A DNA stretch of 57,998 bases from Candidatus Accumulibacter sp. 66-26 (GTDB taxonomy: Bacteria > Pseudomonadota > Gammaproteobacteria > Burkholderiales > Rhodocyclaceae). The translations under genes and the position numbers were made by a program. Below, piece after piece: positions 45,545 through 55,275 of this stretch. The DNA lies in NCBI GenBank assembly GCA_001897745.1, contig MKUH01000036.1, positions 1 to 57,998 of the forward strand, written 5' to 3'. The notes under the pieces were generated by a model. It was given only the letters and a program-made list of their open reading frames with translations. It did no database searches and was not told the origin of the DNA. Every line of letters begins with the position of its first letter. Within the stretch, counting starts at the first letter, position 1.

Positions 45545-46030
45545 TTAACGGGTGTACCGGCGACAGGAGATCGGCGTCTCGTCACCGCGCGCCGCGTTGC
45601 GAATCTGCGCCGCCCACAAGGTCTGCATCGCCGTCGTCGCCAAGGGGCCGAGCAGATCGGTCAGATGGGTGCAGCCCAGCCGTCCGCCAAACAGCCTTTT
45701 GACCGTCGAGGTAAAACCGGCGGCGATACGCAGGCCGAGCAACTGCCGGTAAGTGTCGGAGATGTCCCGGCATTCCGGCGACGGGCCGTGGGCCGTCAGC
45801 GGCTCGACCTCGCGGATGACCGAATCCCGGTCCACCGCGATGCGCAACCCCATCTGGTGCAAGGGCTCGTTGGCCGCAAGGCGGGGCCCCAAGGGCAGGG
45901 GCAGTTCAAAGCTGCGGGTGTCGAGCAACTGCGCCTCGATATCCCACAGGCCGTCCTCCCGCTCGTAACCTTCGCAAAGAATGCTGCGGCGATGCAGCAG
46001 CGTTCTCTTCACCGGCGGACTGAAATCCAT
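45545..46030 (-). CDS. DUF2889 protein
   Basis: A 161-residue protein of the DUF2889 family: TLLHRRSILCEGYEREDGLWDIEAQLLDT at the start, and later SPECRDISDTYRQLLGLRI and GCTHLTDLL. These proteins sit in catabolic clusters with acyl-CoA dehydrogenases and DUF1446 proteins; the function is unknown. GGGAG lies just before the ATG at 46030, favouring it over a GTG/ATG farther up. It is the last gene of the leftward catabolic operon. Its stop lies directly at the junction with the truncated HerA-type gene, so the end could be slightly altered. Confidence 0.72.
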   Translation of the reverse strand: MDFSPPVKRTLLHRRSILCEGYEREDGLWDIEAQLLDTRSFELPLPLGPRLAANEPLHQMGLRIAVDRDSVIREVEPLTAHGPSPECRDISDTYRQLLGLRIAAGFTSTVKRLFGGRLGCTHLTDLLGPLATTAMQTLWAAQIRNAARGDETPISCRRYTR

Positions 46031-46071
46031 TTCTTCTCCCATCCCGCGTCGCTCGCCCGAACCCGCCGGCA

Positions 46072-47232
46072 TCAATAGGATTTCGGCAGGCCCAGCGCCC
46101 GCTCGGCGATGTGGCACAGCACCAGTTCGTGGCTGACCGGACCGATCAGGCCCATGATCGCCTCGCGGTAATAGCGCTCGACGTGGAACTCCTTGGCGTA
46201 ACCGAAACCGCCGTGGGTCCGCACCGCGCGCGCCGCGGACTCGAAGTAGGCGTCGCCTCCCAGGTACTTCGCCATGTTGGCTTCGAGGCCGCAGGGCTTG
46301 CCCTGGTCGTACAGGGTCGCCGCCTTGAACATCATGGTCTCCGCCGCCTGCAGGCGAACCCAGCAATCCGCCAGCGGATGCTGGATACCCTGGTTCATGC
46401 CGATCGGCCGGCCGAACACGATGCGCTCCTTGGCGTACTTGGCGGCCTTGTCGATCACCGCCTGGCCGGCGCCGATATTGGTGCCGGCGATCAACACCCG
46501 CTCCGGGTTCAGGCCGTGCAGCAGGTATTCGAAGCCCTTGCCCTCTTCGCCGATGCGGTCTTCGATGGGAATTTCCAGGCCGTCGATGAAAAGTTCGTTG
46601 GAATCGACGGCGTTGCGGCCCATCTTGGGGATTTCCCGCACCGTGATCTTGCTGCGGTCCAGGTCGGTGTAGAACAGGGTCAAACCATCGGTCGGACGCG
46701 GAGAATCCTCGAACTTGGTCGTCCGGGTCACCAGCAGGATCTTGTTGGCGATCTGGGCCGTCGAAATCCATACCTTGGAACCGTTGACCACGTAACGGTC
46801 CCCCTTGCGCTCGGCAAAGGTCTTGATGTGGGTGGTGTCGAGCCCCACGCTGGGCTCGGTGACGGCGAAGCAGGTGCGGTCCTTGCCCTCGATCAGCGGC
46901 GGCAGGAAACGCGCCTTTTGCTCGGGCGTGCCGAACACCACCACCGGATGCGGCCCGAACATGTTGATGTGCACCGACGACGAAGCGTTGGCACCGAGCC
47001 GCGAGATGCGCTTGATGATGATCGCCGCCTCGGTGATGCCCAGGCCCGCCCCACCGTATTCCTGAGGCATGGTCACGCCCATCCAGCCGGCCTTGACCAG
47101 GTCGTCCACGAACTCCTGCGGAAAACGCTTTTCGTTCTCGGCGCGCAGCCAGTAATTGTCGTCGTAGGCATCGCAGATGTCGCCGATGGCTTCTTCGATC
47201 GCGCGTTGTTCTTCATTCAAGGAAAAATCCAT
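46072..47232 (-). CDS. Acyl-CoA dehydrogenase
   Basis: A 386-residue acyl-CoA dehydrogenase of normal length. It shows the N-terminal helical domain, CFAVTEPSVGLDTTHIKT with the FAD/substrate loop, KVWISTAQIANKIL, and the C-terminal FAD motif VRTHGGFGYAKEFHVERYYREA. It forms a trans-2,3 double bond in an acyl-CoA and passes electrons to ETF. GAGGAG precedes the ATG at 47232. It lies in the leftward operon between DUF2889 and the AtuA-like gene. The natural substrate cannot be read from sequence; the context suggests a branched or cyclic acid. Confidence 0.9.
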   Translation of the reverse strand: MDFSLNEEQRAIEEAIGDICDAYDDNYWLRAENEKRFPQEFVDDLVKAGWMGVTMPQEYGGAGLGITEAAIIIKRISRLGANASSSVHINMFGPHPVVVFGTPEQKARFLPPLIEGKDRTCFAVTEPSVGLDTTHIKTFAERKGDRYVVNGSKVWISTAQIANKILLVTRTTKFEDSPRPTDGLTLFYTDLDRSKITVREIPKMGRNAVDSNELFIDGLEIPIEDRIGEEGKGFEYLLHGLNPERVLIAGTNIGAGQAVIDKAAKYAKERIVFGRPIGMNQGIQHPLADCWVRLQAAETMMFKAATLYDQGKPCGLEANMAKYLGGDAYFESAARAVRTHGGFGYAKEFHVERYYREAIMGLIGPVSHELVLCHIAERALGLPKSY

Positions 47233-47275
47233 TTTCGTGCTCCTCTCAAATAGGTGTCTTGTTTTCCAACCGATC

Positions 47276-49081
47276 TCATGCGGCAGCCGAAGCCGGCTCC
47301 AGAAACGCCGTCGGCACCCGTACCGGCATGTCCAGCAGCATCTGAGCGAAGGCCTTGCCCAGCGGATCGCTGCGCGGCGACGCCATGCCGCCGCCGGCCA
47401 GCGCGCCCTGCAGCAGGAAATTGAAGGCGCCAATCCCGGGCACGTCGAAGCGGCTCACCGCCCCTTCGACGAAGTGGCCGAAGTATTCGCGCACCCGCTC
47501 CGCCGTGAGTTCGGCGCGCAGCACCCCTATCCATTTCGGATCCCGGGCGATGATGCCGATATTCACGCTGTTGCCCTTGTCGCCGCTGCGCCCGTGGGCG
47601 ATGCGCAGCAGCGGCACTTCCACCGTGGCCACGCCATCCAGCGACGGCAGGGGCTCGGTGTAGGTCGTGGCGGCATGCGCCGTCGTCGTTTCCTGCAACT
47701 CGGCGGGAAGCGGGACTGGCCAGTGTTCGCCGGCGACCGTTGCGCTTACCTTGAATTCCGTTTTCGGCGCCAGGAAGGAGAACAACTTGACGATGGGCGA
47801 CGGGCGCGGGCGGCCGCCGCCGATGCTGGTCATGCCCGGCGCCCATGAGACGCCACCGGGGGCGAGTTCGGCGGCGAACAGTTCCAGCGCGTCGCGATTC
47901 GCATGCTCGACCACCAGCCGCAGCACCACCTCGCGGTTGACGGCAACCCGGGAGTGGGGGCCGAAAGCGGCCTCGGTGCCGATCACTTCCGAATACACCA
48001 GGCGGTAGTCGCCCATCCCGCGCGCTTCGAGCATGCGCCGCGTGCGCGCCAGGATGGCTTCGGCCACCCGCCGCGCCTTGCGCTCCGCGCGCCCGCCGAT
48101 CAGGGTGATGTTGGCGACGCAGCGCCAGCCGTCGGCATAGGTGGCGGAAACCTTGTAGCAGGGGCCGGGCACGTAGCCGCGCGCGCCCTGCACCAGTACC
48201 CGGTCCGGGCCGTCGGCGCTCATGCGCACGGCGGTGAAATCGCAAATGACATCGGGCAGCAGATAGGCCGCCGGGTCGCCGATCTCGTAGACCATCTGCT
48301 CGGCGACGGTGGCCGGCGTGACCAGGCCGCCGGTGCCGGCCGGCTTGGTGACCACGAAGCTGCCGTCGGACCGGCATTCGACGATCGGATAGCCGATGTT
48401 GTCCCAGCCCTCCACCGTCTCCCAGTCGGTAAACAACCCGCCGGTGGCCTGCGGGCCGCATTCGATCAAATGCCCGGCCAGGCTGCCGGCGGCGATCAGG
48501 TCGTAGTCCCGCGCCGACCAGCCGAACTCGTGCATCAATGCCGCCAGCGGCAGGGCACTATCCACGCAGCGGCCGGTGATCACCACCTGGGCGCCGTGCT
48601 TCAGGGCCTCGACGATGGGCAAGGCCCCCAGGTAGGCGTTGGCGCTCATGACCTTGGCCGGCAGCGGCTGCCCCGAGTGGAGGTCACGGACATCCTCGGC
48701 GCGGAAAGCGTCGACTCTGGAGAGCACATCGTCGCCCTCGACCACCGCGATCCGCAGCGCCAGACCCTCCGCTTCCGCCAGCCGCTGCAGGGCCTCGGCG
48801 CAGGCGCGCGGGTTGACGCCGCCCGCGTTGCTCAGCACCTTGATGCCGCCGGCCACCACCTCGCGCAACACGCTGCGCATGGCGACATCGACGAAATCCC
48901 GCGCATACCCCGCCGCCGGATCCTGCGCCCGCGCGCGGGACAGGATCGACATGGTGAGTTCGGCCAGGTAGTCGAACGTCAGGTAGTCCAGCTTGCCGCT
49001 TCTTACCAACTGAGGCGCTGCCTCCGCGCTGTCGCCCCAAAACCCCGAGGCGCCGCCGATGCGCACGATGCGATCCGTCAT
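47276..49081 (-). CDS. AtuA-like DUF1446 protein
   Basis: A 601-residue protein of the DUF1446 family, of which AtuA of the acyclic terpene utilisation cluster is the best known. The signature start RIGGASGFWGDS, KVLSNAGGVNPRACAEAL, ITGRCVDSALPLA and GHLIECGPQATGG are intact. A C-terminal domain (LRIAHGRSGDKGNSVNIGI) follows, which in some organisms is a separate short protein. The reaction is unknown, but the family always accompanies CoA-thioester degradation of terpenoid-like acids. The start at 49081 (MTDRIV) has GGAG eight bases ahead. Confidence 0.88.
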   Translation of the reverse strand: MTDRIVRIGGASGFWGDSAEAAPQLVRSGKLDYLTFDYLAELTMSILSRARAQDPAAGYARDFVDVAMRSVLREVVAGGIKVLSNAGGVNPRACAEALQRLAEAEGLALRIAVVEGDDVLSRVDAFRAEDVRDLHSGQPLPAKVMSANAYLGALPIVEALKHGAQVVITGRCVDSALPLAALMHEFGWSARDYDLIAAGSLAGHLIECGPQATGGLFTDWETVEGWDNIGYPIVECRSDGSFVVTKPAGTGGLVTPATVAEQMVYEIGDPAAYLLPDVICDFTAVRMSADGPDRVLVQGARGYVPGPCYKVSATYADGWRCVANITLIGGRAERKARRVAEAILARTRRMLEARGMGDYRLVYSEVIGTEAAFGPHSRVAVNREVVLRLVVEHANRDALELFAAELAPGGVSWAPGMTSIGGGRPRPSPIVKLFSFLAPKTEFKVSATVAGEHWPVPLPAELQETTTAHAATTYTEPLPSLDGVATVEVPLLRIAHGRSGDKGNSVNIGIIARDPKWIGVLRAELTAERVREYFGHFVEGAVSRFDVPGIGAFNFLLQGALAGGGMASPRSDPLGKAFAQMLLDMPVRVPTAFLEPASAAA

Positions 49082-49121
49082 TGATCCAATCTCCATGAAA
49101 TCCAGTTAGGCGCGACCGTCG

Positions 49122-49973
49122 TCAGCGCAGCAAGGCACAACCGTTGTCCAGAACCTTCACCCCCCGTTCCTTGCTCCTGGCGCGAAAGGACAAGGTCTGC
49201 CCGTCGCGCCAGCTTTCGAAGACCAGCGTTTCTCCCGGATAGACGGGCGCCGAGAAGCGGGCGCGGACGCTGGCGATGCGCGTGGCGTCGTAGTCGCACC
49301 AGGTCCTGAGCAGGGCATGGACCGCCAGGCCGTAGCTGCACAGTCCGTGCAGGATGGGACGCTCGAAACCGGCCCGGCGGGCCAGTTCGGGGTCGGCATG
49401 GAGCGGGTTGGTGTCGCCGTTGAGGCGGTACAGCAATGCGGCCTGGGGCAGCGTCGCCAGCTCGGTCGTGCGCTGGGGTTCGCCCTCCGGCACGGCGTGC
49501 ACCGGACCGGCTTCGCCGTGGGACGCACCGCTACCGCCGTCGCCGCGGCACATCAGGGTCGCGTTCAGCACCGCCAGGGCCTCACCGGTCGCGTCGTCGA
49601 CGATGTGGCGCTCGGTGCGCAGCAGCGTTCCCTTGTCGCGCCCCTTGTCCAGGATCGCGACGACGCGCTCCCGCGCCCGCACGGTGGCCGCCGCCGGCAA
49701 GGGACGCAGCAGTTCCAGCGCCTGTTCCCCATAGACGATCTTGCGGAAGTCGATGCCCGCGGCGGGATCGGCCACGTAGGGGCCGGGATGTCCCAGCACC
49801 ACGGCCATGCTGGGCACGACCATCAGGTCCTTTTCGAACACATAGCGCAATTGGCCGGCATCGACCGGATCGCTGCCGAAGCCCACGCTGAGGGCGTACA
49901 GCAGGGTATCCCGCACCGTATAGGTCTGGACCACGTCCTGGAACGGCCATGCGAGCAGGCGATCGACGTTCAT
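49122..49973 (-). CDS. MaoC-type enoyl-CoA hydratase (double hotdog)
   Basis: A 283-residue (R)-specific hydratase with two hotdog repeats. The active motif lies in the second half: YRLNGDTNPLHADPELARRA, with D187 and H192 (hydratase-2 motif), then GFERPILHGLCSYG. It adds water to a 2-enoyl-CoA. Its length and arrangement follow the eukaryotic-type hydratase 2. It lies 18 bases after the SDR at 49992 in transcription order and 40 before the AtuA-like gene, clearly in the operon. Confidence 0.88.
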   Translation of the reverse strand: MNVDRLLAWPFQDVVQTYTVRDTLLYALSVGFGSDPVDAGQLRYVFEKDLMVVPSMAVVLGHPGPYVADPAAGIDFRKIVYGEQALELLRPLPAAATVRARERVVAILDKGRDKGTLLRTERHIVDDATGEALAVLNATLMCRGDGGSGASHGEAGPVHAVPEGEPQRTTELATLPQAALLYRLNGDTNPLHADPELARRAGFERPILHGLCSYGLAVHALLRTWCDYDATRIASVRARFSAPVYPGETLVFESWRDGQTLSFRARSKERGVKVLDNGCALLR

Positions 49974-49991
49974 TCCGAATCCCCTTGCCGC

Positions 49992-50765
49992 TCAGGCGCT
50001 CATGAATCCGCCGCCATCGGCGGAGATCACCTGGCCGGTGATGTAGGACGAAGCCTGCGACAGGAAGAAGCAGATCGGCTGGGCGGCTTCCTCGACGGAC
50101 GACCAGCGCCCCATCGGGATGCGCGCCAGCAGACCCTCGCGGAATTTTTCTCCGCGCACCGTTTCCGTCATCGCCGTTTCGACCACGCCGAAGCAGATGG
50201 CGTTGGAACGGATGTCGTGCTTGGCCCACTCGCGGGCGGCGCTCATGGTGATGCCGAACATTCCCGACTTGGCGGCGCTGTAGTTGATCTGCCCGATCGT
50301 CCCCATGCGTCCGGCATCGGAAGAGATGTTGACGATGGAACGCCGCGCCGGCTGGCCGGCCTTGATCTGCGCCAGGGCGGCGCGACCGAAGGCCTGGACG
50401 CAGTAATAGCTGCCGGTGAGATTGACGTCGATGACCTGTCGCCATTGCTCGTCGGTCATTTTTTCGATCATCGCCGGGCGGATGATGCCCGCACTGTTGA
50501 CCAGCCCGTGCAAGGTGCCGAAACGCGTGGCAGCGTGGTCGAAGGCGTCATTGACGAAACCGCCGTCGGCGACACTGCCGGCGCAGATCATCACCCGCTC
50601 GGCCGCGTAGTCGCGGGCAGCCGTCCGCAGGGCTTCGTCCTGCAGGTCGATCAGCACGAGGGCGGCGCCCAGTTCGTAGACCAGGTCGGCGACCGCCTTG
50701 CCGATACCCTGGGCGGCGCCGGTGACGACGATGGTTTGGCCTTCCAGGCTCATTGGATTAATCAT
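49992..50765 (-). CDS. Short-chain dehydrogenase/reductase
   Basis: A 257-residue classical SDR. TGAAQGIGKAV is the cofactor loop, DLQ the adenosine acidic residue that favours NAD, NSAG the structural motif, ISSD the catalytic Ser, and YSAAK the Tyr/Lys pair. It ends in ITGQVISADGGGFMS. It most likely oxidises a 3-hydroxyacyl-CoA. I place the start at 50765, where AGGA is six bases ahead; the ATG at 50771 is too close to it. Confidence 0.87.
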   Translation of the reverse strand: MINPMSLEGQTIVVTGAAQGIGKAVADLVYELGAALVLIDLQDEALRTAARDYAAERVMICAGSVADGGFVNDAFDHAATRFGTLHGLVNSAGIIRPAMIEKMTDEQWRQVIDVNLTGSYYCVQAFGRAALAQIKAGQPARRSIVNISSDAGRMGTIGQINYSAAKSGMFGITMSAAREWAKHDIRSNAICFGVVETAMTETVRGEKFREGLLARIPMGRWSSVEEAAQPICFFLSQASSYITGQVISADGGGFMSA

Positions 50766-50804
50766 GATCATTCCTGAATGTTGGGTTGCACGGATCGCAG
50801 CACA

Positions 50805-51680
50805 TCACCCCCGCGCCAGCTTGGGCGGCGTGGACAGATGGAATCCGTCATAGACGGGCGAGGCGGTTTTCCTCGCCGGCAAGGTGTAATTGGGCGTGGC
50901 CATGGCGAAGGCGCCATCGATGCAGATCGTCGCGCCGGAAATGTAGGCGGCGCCCTCGGACAGCAGGAAGACGATGGCCGACGAAATCTCGGCCTCCGTC
51001 CCCGTACGCCCCAGCGGCACGTCGTTCTTGAAGCGCAGCAGCCGCTCCTGGATGGCCGGCGGATAGCTATCGACGCCGGACGAGAACACCAGGCCCGGCG
51101 CCACCGCGTTGACGCGCACGTTGGCGGCGCCCCACTCCAGCGCGGCGGTCATGGTGAAATTGACCATGCCGGCCCGGGCTGCGCCGGAATGGGCCATCTC
51201 GGGCATGCCGTTCCACATGTCGGCGGCCATGTTCACGATCGCTCCGCCATGCTCCTGCATCCATTGCAGATAGCATTCCCGGGCCATCAGGAAGCCGCCG
51301 GTGAGGTTGGAGCTGATGACCGCCTCCCAGCCATTTTTCGAGATGCGTTCCAACGGCGTCGCGTATTGGCCGCCGGCGTTGTTGACCAGGTGGTCGATAC
51401 GGCCGAAGCGCTTGATCACGCCGGCGACGAGTTCGCGCACGCCCTCCTCGTCGCGGATGTCGCAGGCATATATTTCGGCATCCGCCCCGCCATCCAGCAG
51501 TTCGCCCCGGACTTTCTGCAGCTTTTCGGCATCGCGTCCGACAATGGCGATCCTCGCTCCCAGGGACGCCAGTTCATGGGCCGTGCAACGGCCGATGCCG
51601 CTACCGCCGCCGGTGACGATGACCACCTGTCCAGCGAACAGGCCGGGACGGAAAACCGAACGATATGAATTTGTACTCAT
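50805..51680 (-). CDS. SDR of the enoyl/dienoyl-CoA reductase type
   Basis: A 291-residue SDR. The nucleotide loop is TGGGSGIGRCTA, and NNAGGQYATPL is characteristic of peroxisomal trans-2-enoyl-CoA and 2,4-dienoyl-CoA reductases. The usual YxxxK is absent: the site reads HSGAARAGMVNFT, as in those reductases. It is therefore more likely an enoyl/dienoyl-CoA reductase than a hydroxyacyl dehydrogenase. GGAGG precedes the start at 51680. A 148-base gap before the enoyl-CoA hydratase gene holds no clear gene. Confidence 0.82.
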   Translation of the reverse strand: MSTNSYRSVFRPGLFAGQVVIVTGGGSGIGRCTAHELASLGARIAIVGRDAEKLQKVRGELLDGGADAEIYACDIRDEEGVRELVAGVIKRFGRIDHLVNNAGGQYATPLERISKNGWEAVISSNLTGGFLMARECYLQWMQEHGGAIVNMAADMWNGMPEMAHSGAARAGMVNFTMTAALEWGAANVRVNAVAPGLVFSSGVDSYPPAIQERLLRFKNDVPLGRTGTEAEISSAIVFLLSEGAAYISGATICIDGAFAMATPNYTLPARKTASPVYDGFHLSTPPKLARG

Positions 51681-51828
51681 CTCTTCCTCCATGAGCTGCT
51701 TGACGCTGGCATCCGACGGGATGAACCAGTCCGGGATACGGCCCGCAGCAAGGCCTTCGACCCGAGGCCATGTTGCCGGCAAGTGGCAGGGAAGCCGTCG
51801 TCGAAAGCGACAATCTTCAACGACCCGT

Positions 51829-52638
51829 TCATGCGCCGCTCCAGACCGGCGGACGCTTTTCCATGAAGGCGGCCACGCCCTCCTTCACGTCGTCCGTGCC
51901 CTGGGCCAGCGTCAGGTAGTGCTGCAACAGGACGAGCGCACTCTCCAGGGACAGGTCCTGGGTTTCGAACAGGGCCCGCTTGCCCAGCTTGAGCATCAAG
52001 GGAGATTTGGCGGCCAGCCGTTGCGACCAGTCGGCCACCGTTTCGGCGAAGCGGTCGGCGGCGACCACCCGGTTGACGATGCCGAGTTCCAGCGCCTCCT
52101 CGGCGGTCAACTGATCGCCGAGGAAAACCAGTTCCGACACCCGCTTGCGCGGGATGTTGCGCAGCATCAGCGTGGAAATCATGAACGGGAAGACGCCGAC
52201 GTTGATCTCCGGGGTGCCGACGCGGATGCCTTCCTTGGCGAGCACCAGGTCGCAGGCCATCGCCAGCCCCAGGCCGCCGGCCAGGGCATGGCCGCTCAAG
52301 GCGCACAAAATCGGCACCTTGAGCTTCATCATCGCTTCGATGACGCCGGGGAAGCGGCCGTTGCGGGCGTGCTTGTCGAGAAGGCTTTCCTCGGCGGCGA
52401 AGCCCTTGAGGTTGCCGCCGGCGGAAAAGACCTTGTCATGGGTCGAGGCGAGCACGACGCAGCGCGCCACCGGCTCGTTCTCGACCCGCGCCAGCGCCGC
52501 GAGGAGGCCATCGACCAGTTCGTCGTCGATGGCGTTGCGCGACGCCGGCCGGTTGAGCGAAACGGTCACCACCCCGTGGCTGTCCAGGGCGTACAGGACC
52601 GCGTCCGCGTCAGCCTGGGAAACGTGTTGTCTGGACAT
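51829..52638 (-). CDS. Enoyl-CoA hydratase/isomerase (crotonase)
   Basis: A 269-residue crotonase. The first oxyanion-hole loop is KVFSAGGNLKGF near 70-80, and the second is SGHALAGGLGLAMACD near 115-130, with EINVGVFPF following. Both catalytic-glutamate positions are not obvious from sequence alone, so hydratase, isomerase or ring-hydrolase activity remains open. BadI-type ring hydrolases of cyclohexanecarboxylate degradation belong to the same fold. It is 19 bases after the BadH-like gene in transcription order. Confidence 0.86.
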   Translation of the reverse strand: MSRQHVSQADADAVLYALDSHGVVTVSLNRPASRNAIDDELVDGLLAALARVENEPVARCVVLASTHDKVFSAGGNLKGFAAEESLLDKHARNGRFPGVIEAMMKLKVPILCALSGHALAGGLGLAMACDLVLAKEGIRVGTPEINVGVFPFMISTLMLRNIPRKRVSELVFLGDQLTAEEALELGIVNRVVAADRFAETVADWSQRLAAKSPLMLKLGKRALFETQDLSLESALVLLQHYLTLAQGTDDVKEGVAAFMEKRPPVWSGA

Positions 52639-52657
52639 CGACGGCCTCCTTCGGCGC

Positions 52658-53407
52658 TCAGGCCATCGTCAGCCCGCCACTGACGGACAGCGTCTGCCCC
52701 GTCACGTAGCCGGCCCGCTCGGAAGCCAGGTAGACCACCGCGGCGGCGATGTCCTCCGGCTCGCCGAGGCGGCCGAGGGGCACCGCCTTGACCATGGATT
52801 CGAGGAGCTTGGCGTTGGTCGGGTCCACCACCGACTCGAACCCCGGCGTCCGGGTCGGGCCGGGGCACACCGAATTGGCGGTCACACCCTTGCGCGCCAC
52901 TTCCCGCGCCAGCGTCTTGGAGAAGGAAATGATCGCGCCCTTGGCGCCGGAATAGACGGCCTCGAAGGATGACCCCACCCGGGCGGCATCCGAACTGATG
53001 CTGATGATCCGCCCCCACTTGCGCTCCAGCATGCCGGGCAGCACCGCATGGATCAGGCGCAAGGTCCCGAGGTAGTTGATATCGACCACTTTCTGCCAGA
53101 AAGCCTCGTCGGTGGCGGTAAAGGGCTTCAGTTCGTCCCAGCCGGCGTTGTTCACCAGCACGTCGACCGGCCCCAGTTCTTCCACGGCCCGCTTCAGGGC
53201 CGCATGCACCGAGGCCGAATCGGCCACGTCGAGGGGCACGAACAAGGCCTTGCCGCCCGCCTTGCGGATCAACTCGACCGTTTCATTGCCTTCGGGCTCG
53301 CGCAGATCGCCCACCGCGACGGCATGGCCGCTTTCCGCCAAGGCAACCGCAATCGCGCGGCCGATGCCGCGCCCCGATCCACTTACAAACGCTACTTTTT
53401 GAGTCAT
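52658..53407 (-). CDS. BadH-like SDR (2-hydroxycyclohexanecarboxyl-CoA dehydrogenase type)
   Basis: A 249-residue SDR with SGSGRGIGRA, VNNAGWDELKPFT, ISISSDAARVGSS, YSGAK and GQTLSVSGGLTM. The strings NNAGWD, KPFT, SSDAARVGSS and LSVSGGLTM closely follow BadH of Rhodopseudomonas, which oxidises the ring hydroxyl of 2-hydroxycyclohexane-1-carboxyl-CoA. This points to an alicyclic substrate, though similar SDRs act in related pathways. It is the first gene of the leftward operon; a 140-base spacer separates it from the chemoreceptor gene, which is transcribed toward it. Confidence 0.82.
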   Translation of the reverse strand: MTQKVAFVSGSGRGIGRAIAVALAESGHAVAVGDLREPEGNETVELIRKAGGKALFVPLDVADSASVHAALKRAVEELGPVDVLVNNAGWDELKPFTATDEAFWQKVVDINYLGTLRLIHAVLPGMLERKWGRIISISSDAARVGSSFEAVYSGAKGAIISFSKTLAREVARKGVTANSVCPGPTRTPGFESVVDPTNAKLLESMVKAVPLGRLGEPEDIAAAVVYLASERAGYVTGQTLSVSGGLTMA

Positions 53408-53547
53408 TTCGGTTTCCCTCTGGTTGATGACATGAGAACTGCACCGACCCCAGATTAGGGAGTCGATGAGTATTTGGAATCGTCCGAAACGACAGAGAAG
53501 CGCCGACCGGGAATGGCGCGTTAACGGCTCAACTGCGCTGGCGGATC

Positions 53548-55275
53548 TCAGAGCTTGAAGCGGTCCACCACCCGATGCAGGGTGCCGGTGGCGCCATCCA
53601 GGGCCGTGGAAAGGGCCGCGACACGGGCAGCGGTCGTGTTGTTGCGCTCGCTGAGCCGCGCCACCACCTCGACGCGGGCGGCGATTTCCTGGGCGGCCTG
53701 TTCCTGATGGCCGAGGGCTGCGGTGACTTCGGTAATCGCCACGGATACCCTGTTCGCACTGGCGCTGATTTCAATCATGTGCCGGGCAGCCTGTTCCGAC
53801 ATGGCCTTGCTCTGGCCGGTATGGCTCACCACCCCCTCCATGTCGCGCATGGCATTGGCCACCGAAGTGTGCATCGCAGCAATCATGGTGCCGATTTCCT
53901 GCGCCGAACTGGTGGTGCGTTCGGCAAGCTTGCGCACTTCGTCGGCCACCACGGCGAAACCGCGCCCCTGCTCGCCGGCGCGGGCGGCTTCGATGGCCGC
54001 GTTGAGCGCCAGCAGGTTGGTTTGATCGGCCACCTCGCGAATCACCGAGACAATGCTGGAAATCCGGTCGGACTCCTCCCGCAAGGCGTCCATGGCTTTC
54101 CCGGCACACCCCACCTGGCCGCTGATTTTCTCCATGGCGCCGGTGGTTTGCGCGATCGCGGTGGCACCGGAATCCGCCGCCGAACTCGCCTCCTGCGCCT
54201 GGGCGAGCACGTCCCGCGCCTTGCTTGCGATGTGGCCGATGTTCGCGATCATCTGCTCGATCGCCAGGGCCATCGATGCCGAGGCTTCGGCCTGGGCGCC
54301 GGCGCTGTCGGTAACCTGGGTTCCCATCGCGGAAATCTGCTGCGAGGTATCGCCGATCCCCCGGGCGCCGGCCATCACGTCCAGCAGCGAGGTCTGCATG
54401 CTCTCCAGCAGCAGGTTGAACGAGCGCGTGGTCTGCGCCGTCTCGTCCGCTCCCCGCACCCCGGCGCGAAGGGTGAAGTCCTTGGCCTCGGCGACCTTCA
54501 GGATGACATTGCGCATGTCATTAAGGGAACCCACCACGCTGCGCATCACGACCCGGGCAAGCGCGAAAGCCAGCGCCGTCGCGACGATGAAGAGGCCGGC
54601 CATGCCGACGCCGGCCCGGCGGGCCAGGTCGTCGCCGGCGGCCTTCGATGCCCGGGCGGCGGCCTGGTTCAGTTCGACCAGCCGGTCGAGGGGCGCATCG
54701 ACCTTGTAGAGGCTGTTGGACCAGCGGCCGGTGGCCACCAGGAACTGATTCATCCGCTGTTTCAGTTCGCCCCAGTCGGCAGCGCCGGCAACGTCCTTGG
54801 CGAGATTGGTCTGATACGAATCGAGACGGTGGAAATCATCCCAAAGCGTCTTGAATTCGTTCCACAAGACTTCCTCCTCGGCCGACCTGGGGAGCGCGTC
54901 ATAGGCCGTGAAGGCGGACTCGCCGAGCGCCTGGAACGCCTGCTGACGCTCCAGCAGGTCCTCGAAAATCCCCTTGGCCTCGCGCAGCGCGTCCGCCTTG
55001 TCGGCCTGTTCCTCGAACACTTCGGTGCGCCAGTTCGCCGCGCTCTGCATGGTTTCGGCGACTCGCAGCCGCGCCAGGCGCACGTCGCCCAGGGCCGTCA
55101 TCGCCGGCAGGTTGCGATCCCCGAGGTCGCGCAGGGCGTGGCCGACCGCCGAGATGGCGAACCAGCCGGCCATCCCGACCAGCGCAATGGCCGCGAGAAA
55201 GAAGAAGACCAGCAGATTGAGCTTGGTCTTGATCGTCAGATTATTCGTGGTGAAGCGTTTGCGCATACCCACCAT
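53548..55275 (-). CDS. Methyl-accepting chemotaxis protein
   Basis: A 575-residue chemoreceptor. Membrane helix 1 is at about 19-43, a periplasmic helical bundle (4HB type) spans 44-220, and helix 2 is at 222-241. A HAMP segment leads to the signalling domain, whose hairpin tip [20 protein letters not shown] is fully conserved. No C-terminal CheR-binding pentapeptide is seen. The start at 55275 (MVGMRK) follows AGGGGG. It lies between the operon and the divergent synthase gene, so sensing of the cluster's substrate is a fair guess. Confidence 0.92.
   Translation of the reverse strand: MVGMRKRFTTNNLTIKTKLNLLVFFFLAAIALVGMAGWFAISAVGHALRDLGDRNLPAMTALGDVRLARLRVAETMQSAANWRTEVFEEQADKADALREAKGIFEDLLERQQAFQALGESAFTAYDALPRSAEEEVLWNEFKTLWDDFHRLDSYQTNLAKDVAGAADWGELKQRMNQFLVATGRWSNSLYKVDAPLDRLVELNQAAARASKAAGDDLARRAGVGMAGLFIVATALAFALARVVMRSVVGSLNDMRNVILKVAEAKDFTLRAGVRGADETAQTTRSFNLLLESMQTSLLDVMAGARGIGDTSQQISAMGTQVTDSAGAQAEASASMALAIEQMIANIGHIASKARDVLAQAQEASSAADSGATAIAQTTGAMEKISGQVGCAGKAMDALREESDRISSIVSVIREVADQTNLLALNAAIEAARAGEQGRGFAVVADEVRKLAERTTSSAQEIGTMIAAMHTSVANAMRDMEGVVSHTGQSKAMSEQAARHMIEISASANRVSVAITEVTAALGHQEQAAQEIAARVEVVARLSERNNTTAARVAALSTALDGATGTLHRVVDRFKL

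Noticed and set aside
51681-51828. Possible small gene between the enoyl-CoA hydratase and the SDR (MNGSLKIVAFDDGFPAT...)
   Set aside because: It loses protein-like character after 17 residues and has no clear ribosome site; it could be a decayed fragment, but the evidence is too thin.
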